NCBI RefSeq assembly: GCF_030272615.1
Contig: NC_081408.1
Span: 337,186,793 to 337,250,792, forward strand
Source: Cryptomeria japonica
Taxonomy: Eukaryota; Streptophyta; Pinopsida; Cupressales; Cupressaceae
Direction of reading: 5' to 3'
DNA: 64,000 nucleotides
The notes beneath the pieces were generated by a model. That model saw only the letters and a program-made list of their open reading frames with translations, was not told the origin of the DNA and did no database searches. A program made the translations under genes and the position numbers. Shown piece by piece: positions 1-10,772 of this stretch (position 1 is the stretch's first letter; each line of letters begins with the position of its first letter).

Positions 1-1140
1 GAAGGTGTTATACCTACTATCCCATCTCTCTACTAAGGCTATCATCATCACAATGTTAGCTCGAATCCTCAGCCACCTACCGACAAATTGCAATCCCATA
101 CAGCTAGGATCTCCAACTCATCTGACCGCAACTGTCGATATAGTCTCATGGTCACCGACCAGTGCTCCCTCGATGCCAATGGTCCCAAATCCGCTTGCAT
201 CCAAGTCAACCATTTTGTCATCTCATATTATCCTATCCCCATTGTATCTGTGACTTTCGCCCAAGCCAAATTCTATAATTAATTGCTCATTTCCTTATCC
301 CCTAGTGCACACGTTAATTTACTCAACTCTCGCACTATACTACAGGTGCACACGCTAATAGACCTTGACACTGGGACCCCTAACCAAATTGGTGCGAGCG
401 CACGTACCATCGTGCTGCCTTTCCCCTCCCTAGTCTAACCCTAACCTGTCCTAGTGCGAACGCTCATGCTGCGCTGCCCTTCCCCAACCTTAAACCTAAC
501 CCTAATTGTCCCTGGCACGAGCGCTCGCACCAGAAATGATTGCTCATCCCAAAACCCCATGCTCTCCCCTGTTACCTACTTGAGCTCGCGCTACCCTAGA
601 GGTGCGTGCGCTAAAACAAAGATCAACGTGTCCACCTTGTTAGACTTCTAAGCCTATTCTAAGCCCTAATTTTAACCTAAATCTACCAAAATCACAAAGG
701 AGGTTCATCGTACATACCGGTGGTCCATAGCCCTCAGGTTTGTCATACTGGAAAACCCTCTCGGCATGGTGCTCATGTGTCGAAATGTGATCCATCTCTC
801 CTTCTCTTCTTTTAGGCTCTAAAATGCTCCAATGCTTATGTGTAACAATGATCCTTCATTGGGCCTTGTGTGGCTTATATGGGCCCCCTTGTGGGCACAC
901 TCCCTTCATGTTCTCCCTTCTTCTATCTCCTCTTCTATTTTCTCAATTCCCTCTACCTTTCTTTCTCCTTCACTTGTCACCCCTTCTCCTTCCTTCTTTT
1001 TTTCGAGAATTTTCTGCCAATTTTCCAAAAAAAATTGAAATAATTCTCAAGGGGGCATACATCACCGCGCTTTGCGCTGGGGCATCCTTCTTCTTCTATC
1101 TTTTACCCATCGCCAAATTTGCTGCTGCGTAAAAGAGGGG
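1..1140. other. LTR-like non-coding DNA, no gene
   Basis: No reading frame here has codon structure or motifs of a known protein; the short leucine- and serine-rich frames look like chance. The stretch is pyrimidine-rich and holds a GC-rich zone of short repeats (listed separately). Long LTRs elsewhere in the window also have a GC-rich repeat zone inside otherwise AT-rich DNA, so this is probably part of a long LTR. That is an inference: neither LTR end nor a partner copy is in view. Confidence 0.35.
300..625. repeat. GC-rich degenerate repeat zone with GTGCGAGCGCAC-like palindromes
   Basis: Variants of a short self-complementary motif (gtgcgagcgcac, gtgcgaacgctc, gcacgagcgctc, gagctcgcgct, gtgcgtgcgct) recur every 60 to 90 bases, separated by pyrimidine-rich spacers containing 'ccctaac' and 'ccttcccc'. 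They resemble the mid-LTR repeat zones seen near 21000 and 34000 in position and style, but not in sequence. Confidence 0.5.
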
Positions 1141-2340
1141 CAAAAACTAGACACTTAAATTAATTAATTTAATTTCCTTGCATAAATAATTTATTAATTA
1201 TGCCAATCCCTATTCTTTCTCAATATTAATTAAATATAATTAATATTGTTACTATAGTCTAGTGATTGATTTATTTAATAAATCAATCTACCTTTATTCT
1301 TCTAAAATCCCTAAAATTAATTCTCTCCAAATTCCTCCTTTTAATTAATTATTCTCAATTAATTAATTGATCCAAGTGATTCCTACAGACCACATTTTCC
1401 TAATCCATCATTAACCTAATTAATTCTTCTAGAAGCACCCCTAATCTCACTTATCACTATTCTTCTAATTTTAAATTCCCTCCACTCATTCTCTCTCATA
1501 GTCAAATCCTCCTACAAATCCCATTTGTCCTAATCCCACCTAATCATTCTTCTAATCTATCCTCTAATGAATTGCTAGTGGCTAATCCTCATGATTAGCC
1601 ACAAAGTCAACTCCTTGTCCCGTCACTCACCCACCTTCCTTAAATTCCCCTTTCCTAGGTGAATGTGAGATTTTCAAAATCTCACATTCCTCTAGGTATC
1701 CCTTCACCCAAGGAATTTTAAATTCCTTTCTATTCCTCCAATCCCTATGAGCATTCTTTTAAGGAATTTTTAATTCCTTCTCCTCATCACTCAAGGAATA
1801 TTGTGTTCCTTTTCTCTTCCCTAGGTGCATTGGGAAGCCTTCCCAATGAACCTTGAGGAGCGTGGAGACAAGAAATGCCTTTATGGCATATCTCTTGGAC
1901 TCCACACTTGTCTTGTCATCTCCCCTTGGGCCATGTGTGGGCTCACATGCAATCCTGATCCTCCATCTTGGATCAATCTTAGCCCTTTATTTCCTCCCCT
2001 CTTCTCTTATAAATTGGAGACCCCACTCCTTCATTTGACATCTCCAAGTTAAATAGGTTTATGATGTCAATTTGAGCCTAGATAATCATCCAAGTATCCA
2101 AACTCTAGCAAAATTTCCATTCACCTATCACTTAGCCCATTTTCCATCCATTCCATCTCACCATCCAATATCTTATGCACAATCTTGGAGAGCCAACTAC
2201 ATCAAACAAAGGGGGCACATCCAATCAGGTTGAAGACAAGGGTGCAAGTTCAACCTCCTCAAGCTCAATCCGAAGGAGAAGGAGAAGACATAAGGTATAA
2301 TGGTCTTTTGATGTTTTTAATGTTTTAATATTTTATTTCT
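1141..2340 (+). repeat. probable LTR or LTR fragment with a TATA box
   Basis: AT-rich DNA dominated by 'taattaatt' blocks, then a C/T-rich stretch, a TATA box near 2008 and a transcript-leader-like tail. The same order is seen in the solo LTR at 30870-32245 (taaataaat blocks, C/T-rich stretch, TATA box, leader). There is no clear similarity at the ends, so the exact element and borders are uncertain. No gene is seen. Confidence 0.4.
2008..2014 (+). promoter_or_regulatory. TATA box in LTR-like DNA
   Basis: TATAAAT in a C/T-rich context, followed by GGAGACC. It resembles the TATAAATA of the solo LTR at 31767. Predicted only by sequence. Confidence 0.4.
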
Positions 2341-2534
2341 TATTTCATTGCATTTGATCATTATTTCCTCTTTCTATCTTTCCCCCTCTTCATTTATTTT
2401 ACTTACTTGTTGCTCGACTGGTGACTCACCTTTGCCATCCTTAGCAGACTTACTAGGTTTTGCTTCTTCTGTCAAAGGTGGACCTTGTTTTCTTTTTGTC
2501 TTGCATTATGATATTACACTAGTTTCAAATCCCA

Positions 2535-2981
2535 AGTCATTTTTTTTTCTAGAGACCTTTGCATAGCTAACATCTTATCAAGCTTGTCTGAACTCATCTT
2601 AAATTTGTCCTCTTGTTTCTCTGATTTTTCCGAATCTGATTTCAAAGTTGTGACTTCTTGTTTAAGACTCTTTCATTCTTCTAATTGTCATTTAACCATG
2701 TTATTTAAATACTCCTTATCTTGTTCATCTTCTCCACTTTTGGTCTTTAGATCTATAATAGTGTTATTTGCTTGCTTGAGCTCTTCACTAACTTCCTTAT
2801 GTCTTTCTCTGAATTTTCTAATTTGCTCTCTTAATTTTCTGATGCATTCATTTTCCAACTGAACATTTTCCTTTAGATCTCTATTTTCATTTTCAACATT
2901 CTCAAGGTCTTCAAGAGTAGTTATAAGTTCTCCATTTGCATCGAAGTATCTCTCCTGATTCAAAGTAGATCTAGGCATCAT
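2535..2981 (-). pseudogene. coiled-coil Gag-like fragment of a non-autonomous copia-type element
   Basis: The frame begins about 55 bases after the PBS and runs 97 codons before a TGA. The same frame then continues past a second TGA to about 2535, where a run of A breaks it. The protein is highly charged, with long E/K/L/N heptads typical of a coiled coil, and ends in a segment (KLDKMLAMQRS) resembling the region after the coiled coil in many plant copia Gag proteins. The leader between PBS and start codon matches that of Cop-N at 44388-44414 (both contain GTCCT..TA, TAATAGCT and GA.GA.GAT.C.GAAA), so the two belong to related families. The rest of the element is missing on the left. The function is probably structural, in particle assembly; this is inferred. 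Confidence 0.55.
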
Positions 2982-3035
2982 ATGTTTAACTTTCTGGATC
3001 TCCTTCGAGCTATTAGACTCTTCTAAAGGACCTCA

Positions 3036-3047
3036 CTCTGATACCAA
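3036..3047 (-). promoter_or_regulatory. primer-binding site for initiator-Met tRNA
   Basis: On the minus strand this reads TTGGTATCAGAG, the usual plant retrotransposon match to the 3' end of initiator methionine tRNA. It lies four bases from the inner end of the LTR at 3052, which fixes the orientation of the element. Confidence 0.8.
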
Positions 3048-3051
3048 TTTT

Positions 3052-3937
3052 TGAACATCTAGAATACTGAGAGGGGAGGGTTGAATAAATATTCCCTTGA
3101 ATCTATTAAAACCTTTAAACAACCACCATATAACATAAATTAATTTGTAGAATTGAAATGAACAATAAGCAAAAAAATAGTACACCACATAACACCATAA
3201 CTTGTACGTGGAAAACCCAAGATGGAAAAAACTACGTAGAGGATCAACTCTCAATATTATTTAACCAGTTACAAAATACAAGGGTGGCTCACTACCTAGA
3301 ATATGATGGCTCACTACTAGAGGATGGCTTATAGCCAATATTACAAAAAATGAACTATTAGGATTGTATCTACCATATGCATGAGATATAGTTCCACAGA
3401 GGTGCATAATCACTTTCACATTCACTGTAAATAATCACTTTCACATTAACTATACATAATCACTTTCACATTCACTATATATGATCAAAATATCATAATA
3501 CCTATCCTTCACAAAGCAACTATATATATACCAATTTGAGTCTTCTTCAAGTCGACTCAACCAGAGGAAGGGTTAGCCCAAAAACCATTTACACACTATT
3601 GCTCAATTGTTCTTACCATACTAGAGAAGTTGGATAAAATAGAAATGAACTTCTCCATGATCCAAAAAATAGGTCAAAACATGAAAACTATCTTACTATT
3701 GATGATTCCAAAGAAAACTAGATCAAAACTTTCACACTACACTATGTCGGTAGACAGGGTATACTATTACCAAACCCATAACTATGTTGTAACATAATGT
3801 TATCATTTGAAATCTCAATGTAGACCAAAAAGATATATGTCAAACTCAAATGTATACCAAAGCTCATCAGACTCATACCGATGTATGCCAGACTCATATT
3901 GTTGGATTACAAATACATCAATGACAACATTCTAACA
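3052..3937 (-). repeat. 5' LTR of a truncated minus-strand copia-type element
   Basis: On the plus strand the LTR begins TGAACATC next to the PBS and ends in TCTAACA, giving the TG..CA ends. Three features shared with the other copia LTRs here support the call: the ACTGAGAGGGG box about 25 bases in, the ACGTGG...CTACGT inverted repeat at 3206-3237, and CATCAATGACAACAT near the outer end. The partner LTR is not in the window. Confidence 0.7.
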
Positions 3938-4165
3938 ATATCATCCTAAATTTTTTTTATGAATGCATACACACTAGTTTGTTCTATAACTAACTCATTC
4001 AATGCTTTCCAATTTTTTACATTTTAATGATTATTAAATAATCTTAAATCTTTTCACATCCACTAATTATTATCTGAAATCATGTAAAATACTTTCATGC
4101 ATACATTCTCCTAACAATGCAAGGTTAGTACCATATCTATTGCATTGCCTAGAAATGCATATTTT

Positions 4166-5465
4166 TAAATAAATTAGCTATGCATTCAATGTTTCAAAAA
4201 ACAAAATTTATGTAAGGGATTATGGTCTATATTATATGAGGAACAACCTATCTTCACCAAGGAGTATGAGATGTTTTCAAATAGGAACAAATGTGATGAG
4301 GCAACTGGCTTAATTGCAATGCACATTTCAAATTCTTTATTCTTTCATATTGAGGAGTGCACTACACCTATAGGGGTATGAGATAAATTAAAGGATCCCT
4401 TTAATTTACTTAGTGATGTAAGAGCTTTACAACCAAAGGTTGAATTGCATCTCTTTCTATTAATTCATTTCTTATTATTGAGGATTATTTGGTTAAGTTC
4501 AAGTCATTGAGATCTTAATTAGCGAGTTGTGGAAAAGATAAAACTAATAAGGAATGCATATTCTTTATTTTGTCTAAATTAAATGGTGTCTTGTCACATT
4601 TATTTACTTCCTTTTATTCTATAATGTATTAGTTAGGTGCTTCATTTTTCATGCCTTCTTTTGAGACATTTTGTGAGAGGTTAACTAGGGAACGATAAAA
4701 AATCCATCAACAGAAGGCCACTCCTATGTCTCATGCTTTGATAGCCACATGCCCAAGGGAAAGGGGAAGACAAATAACAAGCCTAAGACAAAATCTAGTG
4801 AGACTTACACTACCTCTTCTAAAGAGGTTGATTCTAAGGAGAGACCTAAGTGTACCTTTTGTCAAGGGAATGGGCATGGTGAACAAGTTTATTATAAGGA
4901 GATTCATGAGTTGAACTAACTTCACAAGGAATATCATATTTCCATTCCTTCTTCATCTAGTTCACCTTCTTCTTCTAAAAATTATGTGGGAACTACACCT
5001 AGTTGGAAAGGAAAGGGTCATGCAATGATTACCACTCATGCAACATAGGGACATTGGTTGGATTCTTAATTTAGGTGCTTCAAGACATATTTCTCATTCA
5101 CTTGATCAAATTATTCCTCTATCTCTTAGAGCACAATATTGTGATAGGCTCTTGATTGCAAACAATCAGTTTGTCTATGTTGTAGTAGCTAATATTTATT
5201 TGGGTACATGGTTAGTGGCTAATGTGTTTTGCATTTCTGAGGTTGCCCATAATCTACTTTTATTTTTTTAAATTACATAGATGAGCAACATAGTTTAGTT
5301 AACATTCGATTCATTGTTCATTCATTGTGAGAGAGGTGAAATTATTTCAATGGGTAGGGTTGATCATTAGTCCAAGGTGTATAAATTTGATACTTTGGTT
5401 AAAGTTCTAGATTCATATACAAAACCAATAGCACAAACAAGTTTTATTGGTGCAAAGAAGATGTA
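4166..5465 (+). pseudogene. degenerate Ty1/copia Gag-protease remnant
   Basis: Stop codons in all frames break this into pieces, but copia landmarks remain in order. A zinc knuckle near 4850-4885 reads C-T-F-C then G-N-G-H with the last cysteine lost. It is followed at about 5050-5080 by a protease signature, W-I-L-N-L-G-A-S-R-H-I-S, where copia proteases have W-I-L-D-S-G-A; the catalytic aspartate is therefore changed to asparagine. The next residues (LLIANNQFVYV, ISEVAHNLLL) match the conserved pre-integrase spacing. RT and integrase are absent. It is old and inactive. Confidence 0.6.
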
Positions 5466-6312
5466 GGCATCTCTCTCTCTTGCAACAATTTCTTTTTCTT
5501 TTTCCTATTTGTCTTTGTAATATAAGTATAAGCGAGAGAATGTAAGGATTAGGTGTTATCTACCTTGCACATCTTGATGTCTTGATTACTTATTTAATTA
5601 TGTAGATATAAATTTCACGTATTTTCTCCTTCAGCCATATGATATGGATGAAATGGGATGCTCATGTGTTGTGGGGATAGCAATATTAATTATTGGTATC
5701 TAGTTATTGGGAACTATTATTGCAGGAAGACATGGAAAAGTGAAAATAAAAATGAAAGTTTGTATTGCAATATGAAGAGTTGTGTATTATAGTAAGTTTC
5801 TAAATAGGGTTTGGGACTTGGATTTACTATTCCAATAATATGCTCTTTTATGAATTGAATGTTGAATTTATGCATCTTAAAGAAGATGAACACCTATTTT
5901 GGGCCCATGGATCTTGCATCTTGTTTTCAAAATCTAGTTTATAACTTTTAATTTCTAAAACATTATATATCAAAATTATAGCGTGATTCATTTTTACATC
6001 TTTTTATAGGTTGAAGATATTACACTATCAAAATATTATCAGATTGAAGAGAGATAATTAATGAATCAATGTAGCATTCTTATTGGATTAATACAAAATT
6101 GTCCAATCTTTAATAGAGTTTTATTCCATAGGGGTTTCTCTACATACATCTAGTGTTTATGAAATTATCCTTGTTCTTATTGATTTAAATCTTCACATTT
6201 AAATTTTTTTGTTAATCACATGACTCTATAATTGATAATTTTAGAGTTTTTACAAAGTTCATAAGATTTCACCGTAGTAGTTTACCCTATTTTTCAATAC
6301 AATCTTTCTCAA
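5466..6312. other. AT-rich spacer, nothing recognised
   Basis: No frame longer than chance, no LTR ends, no PBS and no repeat shared with the rest of the window was seen. It separates the copia remnant from Tat-A and may be decayed 5' sequence of either. Confidence 0.4.
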
Positions 6313-6597
6313 TTGGAAGGGTACATTTTTAGGGTTCTTTATGATTGCAGCAAAAAAATCAAAGCTTTTAAAAGAAATTATCATAACTATCAAGTTCTCA
6401 TCAACTCTAAACAAATTGTTTATCTAGCAGCTACAACTTTGGCTGCAAAAGTTGAGGATGATCTTATTATAGCGAGTAAGATAAGGAAGGATCATAACAA
6501 AAAAAAGACAATATCTTTTTCAAAGCCATCCACACTAGGTACTAAAGATCCTATGATTCAAAAATTGGCAAATGAGTTGTTTGCCTTAAAAAAATAG
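6313..6597 (+). pseudogene. Tat-A gag, C-terminal part
   Basis: A 94-codon open segment. Its second half matches the end of the Tat-B gag: VEDDLIIASK against LEDDLIMASK, then DPMIQKLANELFALKK against DPMIQWLMNDVTTLKR. In both copies the next codon is TAG. The first ~40 residues look like decayed upstream sequence, so the listed ATG is probably not the true start. Gag forms the particle that packages the RNA; this piece lacks the core. Confidence 0.55.
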
Positions 6598-7228
6598 GTT
6601 TCTCAAAATACATATTCTACACCATACAAAGATATTCCCAATAGGACTTACCCAAATCCTACTTGAAACTATGCCTACAAATAATTAGGCCAAGATAGCT
6701 CCTCCACCAAAAAGGTTAGGCCTTGAAGATCCTTCTCCAAATGTGTCAGTAGGATACTATGAAACTAATCAAAGTGAACCTTTGTCTTTTGGAGATCAAA
6801 AAATAGTTATTGCTGCATTATATCAAGAATAAGATGCATTTGGAAACTCTAAAATTCAGTTTGTGCATTATTAAGATTCTACAAAACCTAAGAAATTTCA
6901 TGGTGAAGCATACATAGTGCTCACATGCTCTCAAAGTCAACCAGATTATTCAAAAGATGATGATGGGAAGAAGAAGGATGGTATTCAATTGTCGGTAACC
7001 ATAGCAAAAAGGGGGACACCGCTACCAATTCTACTTAGGGATGTAGCAATTAAAAACCAAGTACCAAAGATCTTATTGTTGTTACTAAAGACCCTTCTAT
7101 TTTTCCTTCTAGTATAAAAAAATCAATTGTCTACTCCCAAACCCCAAGTTGAAAATTTATTTTCTTTTCCAACAAGTTCTTTTTAACCTTTTGATATAAT
7201 TGTACATGATAAGAAAACCAAAGTTCAA

Positions 7229-7771
7229 ATGTCTGAGGTAGATTACCTACAAGCCAACCTGGATCAATTTGATCGATTAGTTATATTTGTAAAGGATAAA
7301 GAGACTCAGTCAATTCCAAGCCTTTCTCAAAATACTTTTGTAACACTTGAGCCCAAAAGTTTACCTCATAACCTTGTTACCATTCCATCATTAGTTCTAC
7401 AAAGAATAGATCCTTTTTATGTTCTCCTATTGATTAATGGTTTCAAATTGAGTGATTGTATTTTAGATTCTAGTGCCTTAGATAATTTTATGCCAACTAA
7501 GGTAGTTGATGCCTTAGGATTAACTTTAACTGAGGTTTTTGGTAATTGTTATTCTATAAAGAACAAACAAGTGCCTCTCATGGGGCCAATTAAGGTTGCA
7601 CAATTTGCATTCGCCTCCTTCTCAAAAAAGAAGATAAAAATGACAGTCCTTGTTGTGGATGTTCCTGCATCCTATGGTGTGCTCTTAAGACATAATTTCT
7701 ATAAAGATGTAAGAGAAGAGCTAAATATGGGCATGTCTCTAGCCAAGATTCCTATTAAAGGAGTTATGTAG
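7229..7771 (+). pseudogene. Tat-A aspartic protease domain
   Basis: A 180-codon segment containing L-D-S-S-A-L-D-N-F-M-P at about residues 88-98, the retroviral-type protease active site (D-S/T-G) with glycine replaced by serine, so it is probably inactive. It is followed by a conserved stretch (LGLTLTEVFGNCYS, KQVPLMGPIK, ASYGVLL) that matches Tat-B at 10260-10540. A protease of this kind would cut the polyprotein. The frame ends at a TAG after 'IPIKGVM'. Upstream, 7215-7310 matches the Tat-B linker; at one site Tat-A keeps a CAA glutamine where Tat-B has TAA. Confidence 0.6.
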
Positions 7772-8100
7772 AAACTTCTTCTAGAAAAGGAAACAAAGTA
7801 TACTATAGTAAAATCTGATCTGATGATCCCCATGCTCAGATTCTTTTTGAGTTTGCTAGAATAGGAAATTAATATCTTCATATTGATAAAATTTTAGAAT
7901 TTGTAGAAGACTGGCCTAAAGTTTCAGATAAGTCTGAAACATTAGGATCATTATCTCTTTTAGACAATGAAAGGTTTGTCGATGCAATTGAATATGAAGA
8001 TTTTGTAGCTAGTTCCAATGAGTCTTTTTTCATAACTGAATCAGCTTAAAGTTCTACCCCACATATTGAAGATCCTATTCCAAGACATTCCATTACCATT

Positions 8101-8640
8101 TGGACATTAGAATTTGACTGCAGTTGTGCCTCTTCAGGTTCAGGAGCAGGAATCATCCTCATTTCTCCATAAGGTGAGATGTTTCCTTACTCTTTTAAAT
8201 TACATTTTAATAATACTAACAATACCGCAAAGTATGAATATTTTCTATTGGGTATTGAGGTAGCACACAAAAGAGGTATAAAAAATCTTCATGCTCAAGG
8301 ATATGCTGAATTAGTAGTGTGTCAAGTCAGAAATTATTACCAAACAAGGAACAAGAGATTCAAACACTAACAAGGAACAAGAGATTCAAACACTATCATA
8401 ACTTGGTTGGGGATTGTATTGAGGCATTTGATGCTTTTAATATTTCAGTATTCCCTAGAGAATTCAATCACAAAGTTGATTCTCTTGTAACATCAACTAC
8501 TCTCTTGGTTCCACATAAAGATTTCAGTCAAGACAAGTACACTATGGAATTGATTTTTAGGCCCCGTGTTCCAAATAACTTTGATCATTGGCAAGTTTTC
8601 AATGAGGGAATTGTTGACCACACCTTCCAAGAACTCTTAG
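8101..8640 (+). pseudogene. Tat-A extra (RVT_3-type) RNase H
   Basis: Starts at WTLEFDCSCASSGSGAG, the first strand of a type-I RNase H with its catalytic aspartate, then N-N-T-A-K-Y-E (catalytic glutamate kept) and Q-G-Y-A-E-L, where Tat-B has G-D-A-E-L, so the third catalytic residue is lost. PREFNHKVDSL carries the last aspartate. It is broken by a TAA near 8170 and by a perfect 26-base tandem duplication at 8344-8395 that shifts the frame. The downstream part is open and continues without a stop into the Tat-B gag. Confidence 0.65.
8344..8395 (+). repeat. perfect 26-base tandem duplication
   Basis: Two identical, directly adjacent 26-base copies beginning ACAAGGAACAAG. As 26 is not a multiple of three, the second copy shifts the RNase H frame. 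The copies have no differences, so the event is younger than the surrounding decay. Confidence 0.9.
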
Positions 8641-9458
8641 ACCTTAGTTTCATTTCTCAGGCTACACCTAGAAGGGCTAGAAGTAGACCCGTATCACCTA
8701 TTTGTCAAGCCTTAACTTTACACGGTGGTGTACCCCCAGTTATAAAATTTACCCCTTTGAATACTATTGGAGCAATGACAAATAATCCTTGGGGTGCTTC
8801 TATCAAACCTTTAGCTTTGAGGGTAATTCATAATCTTCCTAAAGGAGCAAAAGATCTTCTGCCCAAGTTCAGTGGTGATGGAAAAGTATCCACAACTGAA
8901 CACTTAAATGATTTCAAATTGGCATGTGGAGTGTTGGCAATACAATATGAAGATGTGGCAGTGAGGTTGTTTGTTCAAACTTTTACTGAAATTGTCGTTG
9001 ATTGGTTCTACCACCTGCCTGATGGAGTTATTACAAATTGGCAGGTTTTAACAGATAGTTTTAAGGCAAGGTTCAAATTAACTGAGGATGAGCATTCGCT
9101 CATTCTTCAGTTGGCTCAATTAAAGAAAGAACTAACAGAGCCTATGAGGGACTTTGTTGTCCATTTTGATAGACTTTGTCATAAGATTCCAACAACACAA
9201 AAACCCTCTGATGAAAACATGAAATGTTTCTTTATGAACTCCATGCCTACAAAAATAAGTTTCTTGATGAGGCGCAAGCGGTTACAAACCCTTGATGCTA
9301 TGAAAACTTCAGCTATGAGTCTTGAAGATGACTTAATCATGGCAAGCAAGTGGAAAAGAGAAGTGCAAACTTCTTCTTCACAAGTTACAAGTACCTCTAA
9401 TTCATCTGACCCTATGATTCAATGGTTAATGAATGATGTGACTACCCTAAAAAGATAG
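8641..9458 (+). CDS. Tat-B Gag (Retrotrans_gag type)
   Basis: Part of an open frame covering 8319-9458 (379 codons); the first ~100 codons belong to the Tat-A RNase H. The Gag core spans about 8810-9340, with the hallmarks of plant gypsy Gag: LPKFSGDGKVSTTEHLNDF, then AVRLFVQTF, DWFYHLP, TNWQVLTDSFKARF and LAQLKKELTEPMRDFVVHFDRL. No zinc knuckle is visible before the TAG at 9456, and I did not find one just after it. Gag builds the particle and binds RNA. The frame continues in register after TAG, which sits at the same place as the TAG in Tat-A. The true Gag N-terminus may be missing because of the fusion. Confidence 0.7.
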
Positions 9459-10124
9459 GCCCCCAAAGCAAGTACTTCATATTATCAACCATATCAGGAC
9501 ATTCCTAGAAAATATCCTACTCAACAAGGAGGAAATGGAGGAAGACAATTACAATTACCTCCTATGCAACAAAGACTTGCTATTGAAGCACCACCTCCTA
9601 AGATAAACACATGTGTGTTTCATTTAACTGATGAACATGATGGTTCTTCATGTCTAGACATGGTTCATTTTTCTCAAATGATCAGTAAAGGAGAAACAAT
9701 CTTAGAAGCTAATGAAGGAGGTTCCCAAAGCACGCCTGGCAACTCTGAAATTCATTATATGGAATATGTCTCTGACTCAGAAAGGGGATGAAACATGTTG
9801 GTGACTTTGGAGGATTCCTCATGTGAAATTCTTACTAGAACTCAACAAAATTTGAAGCCTCAAGATGTTGTAACACCTGTCCATAACACTGTAGAGGGTA
9901 AGGAAATTTTGACTTGTCCTGGAAGTGTTTCAAAAGTCATTCAAGAAGTTGCTTCTTCAAGTTCTGATTCATCTAATAGTTCCTTTGATATCATTGAATT
10001 TTGGAAATCATCTCATATTCAAATTACTCTAGCTGAGTATCTGTAATTTAACCCTAAAGAGTTAGATAGACTAGTTGAATTTGTCAAGGGAAATGATACT
10101 CAGGCTTTAGCAAGTGAAACCCAA
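9459..10124 (+). pseudogene. Tat-B gag-protease linker
   Basis: Same reading frame as gag, interrupted by a TGA at 9789 and a TAA at 10044. Low-complexity, with acidic and Ser-rich runs (SSSSDSSNSSFD), followed by the conserved L-D-R-L-V-E-F-V-K-G segment that is also in Tat-A. The TAA stands where Tat-A has CAA (Gln). It is probably a spacer between gag and the protease core. Confidence 0.5.
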
Positions 10125-10700
10125 ATGGCCGCAACTTGTAATTCTTCAGCACAGGAAAATGTTAGCCTTGCTTTAGTAATTCCTAAAGTCCCATCAATTA
10201 CCATTCCTCAACAAGCCGAATTGATTGAACCTAGACTTGAAGATAAGCCTGAACCTTTATATGTGTCTTTGTTTATTAATGGGCATAAATTGAGTAATTA
10301 TATAATAGATTCTGGAGCATTAGACAATGTTATGCCCTCAGCAGTAGCAAAAGATTTAGGTCTAACCTTAACAAAAAACTTTGGCAAATGTTATTCCATG
10401 GATTCCAAGCAGGTTCCTTTGTTAGGGAAAATTAAGGATGCCAAGTGGCTTTGGTAGCACATCTTGACAAGAGTAATCAAGTTGACAATTTTGGTGGGTG
10501 ACATCCCTACCAGTTATGGCATGTTATTAAGTCGTACCTTTTGTAAAGATATGGGTGGGGAAATTAGAATGGATTGGTCTCAAGCAATGATCACAGTTGG
10601 AAAACAGAGAGTTGTCATGCATCCTAAAATAAAAGCCAAATACATAGTCTTTCCTTTAGATGATCCGAAAGCTCAAATTTTGTATCAAGATTGCGCCTTT
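10125..10700 (+). pseudogene. Tat-B aspartic protease
   Basis: The active site I-I-D-S-G-A-L-D-N-V-M-P lies near 10303-10335, intact, followed by LGLTLTKNFGKCYSM, KQVPLLGKIKDA and, after a small frame disturbance at about 10445-10480, VIKLTILVGDIPTSYGMLL. Around the disturbance the alternative frame reads Q-V-A-L-V-A-H-L-D-K, so two compensating indels probably flank it. The downstream segment (KAKYIVFPLDDP) links to the RNase H. It would process the Gag-Pol polyprotein. Confidence 0.7.
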
Positions 10701-10772
10701 GGAAATTATATGATATCAACTGATTTTCAAGGTGTGGATAAGATCGTAGATCTAGGTATGTCTGATGAACTC

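Larger units (their letters stand above)
6313..8640 (+). mobile_element. Tat-A: partial Ty3/gypsy Tat-like element (gag end, protease, extra RNase H)
   Basis: Three blocks in order match the corresponding blocks of Tat-B: the C-terminal end of gag (6313-6597), protease (7229-7771) and an RNase H upstream of where RT should be (8101-8640). Motifs line up one to one (DPMIQ..., LDS.ALDN.MP, SGSGAG), although most residues have diverged. RT, integrase and LTRs are missing: the RNase H block runs directly into the gag of Tat-B. It is either a partial duplication within one element or a join between two related elements. Confidence 0.7.

Noticed and set aside
5-282. Two overlapping short frames at the left edge
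   Set aside because: Low-complexity composition, no recognisable domain, and LTR-like surroundings.
824-1132. 102-codon leucine/proline/phenylalanine-rich frame, signal-peptide-like
   Set aside because: It arises from C/T-rich DNA. No homology, no conserved partner, and overlapping frames are equally open.
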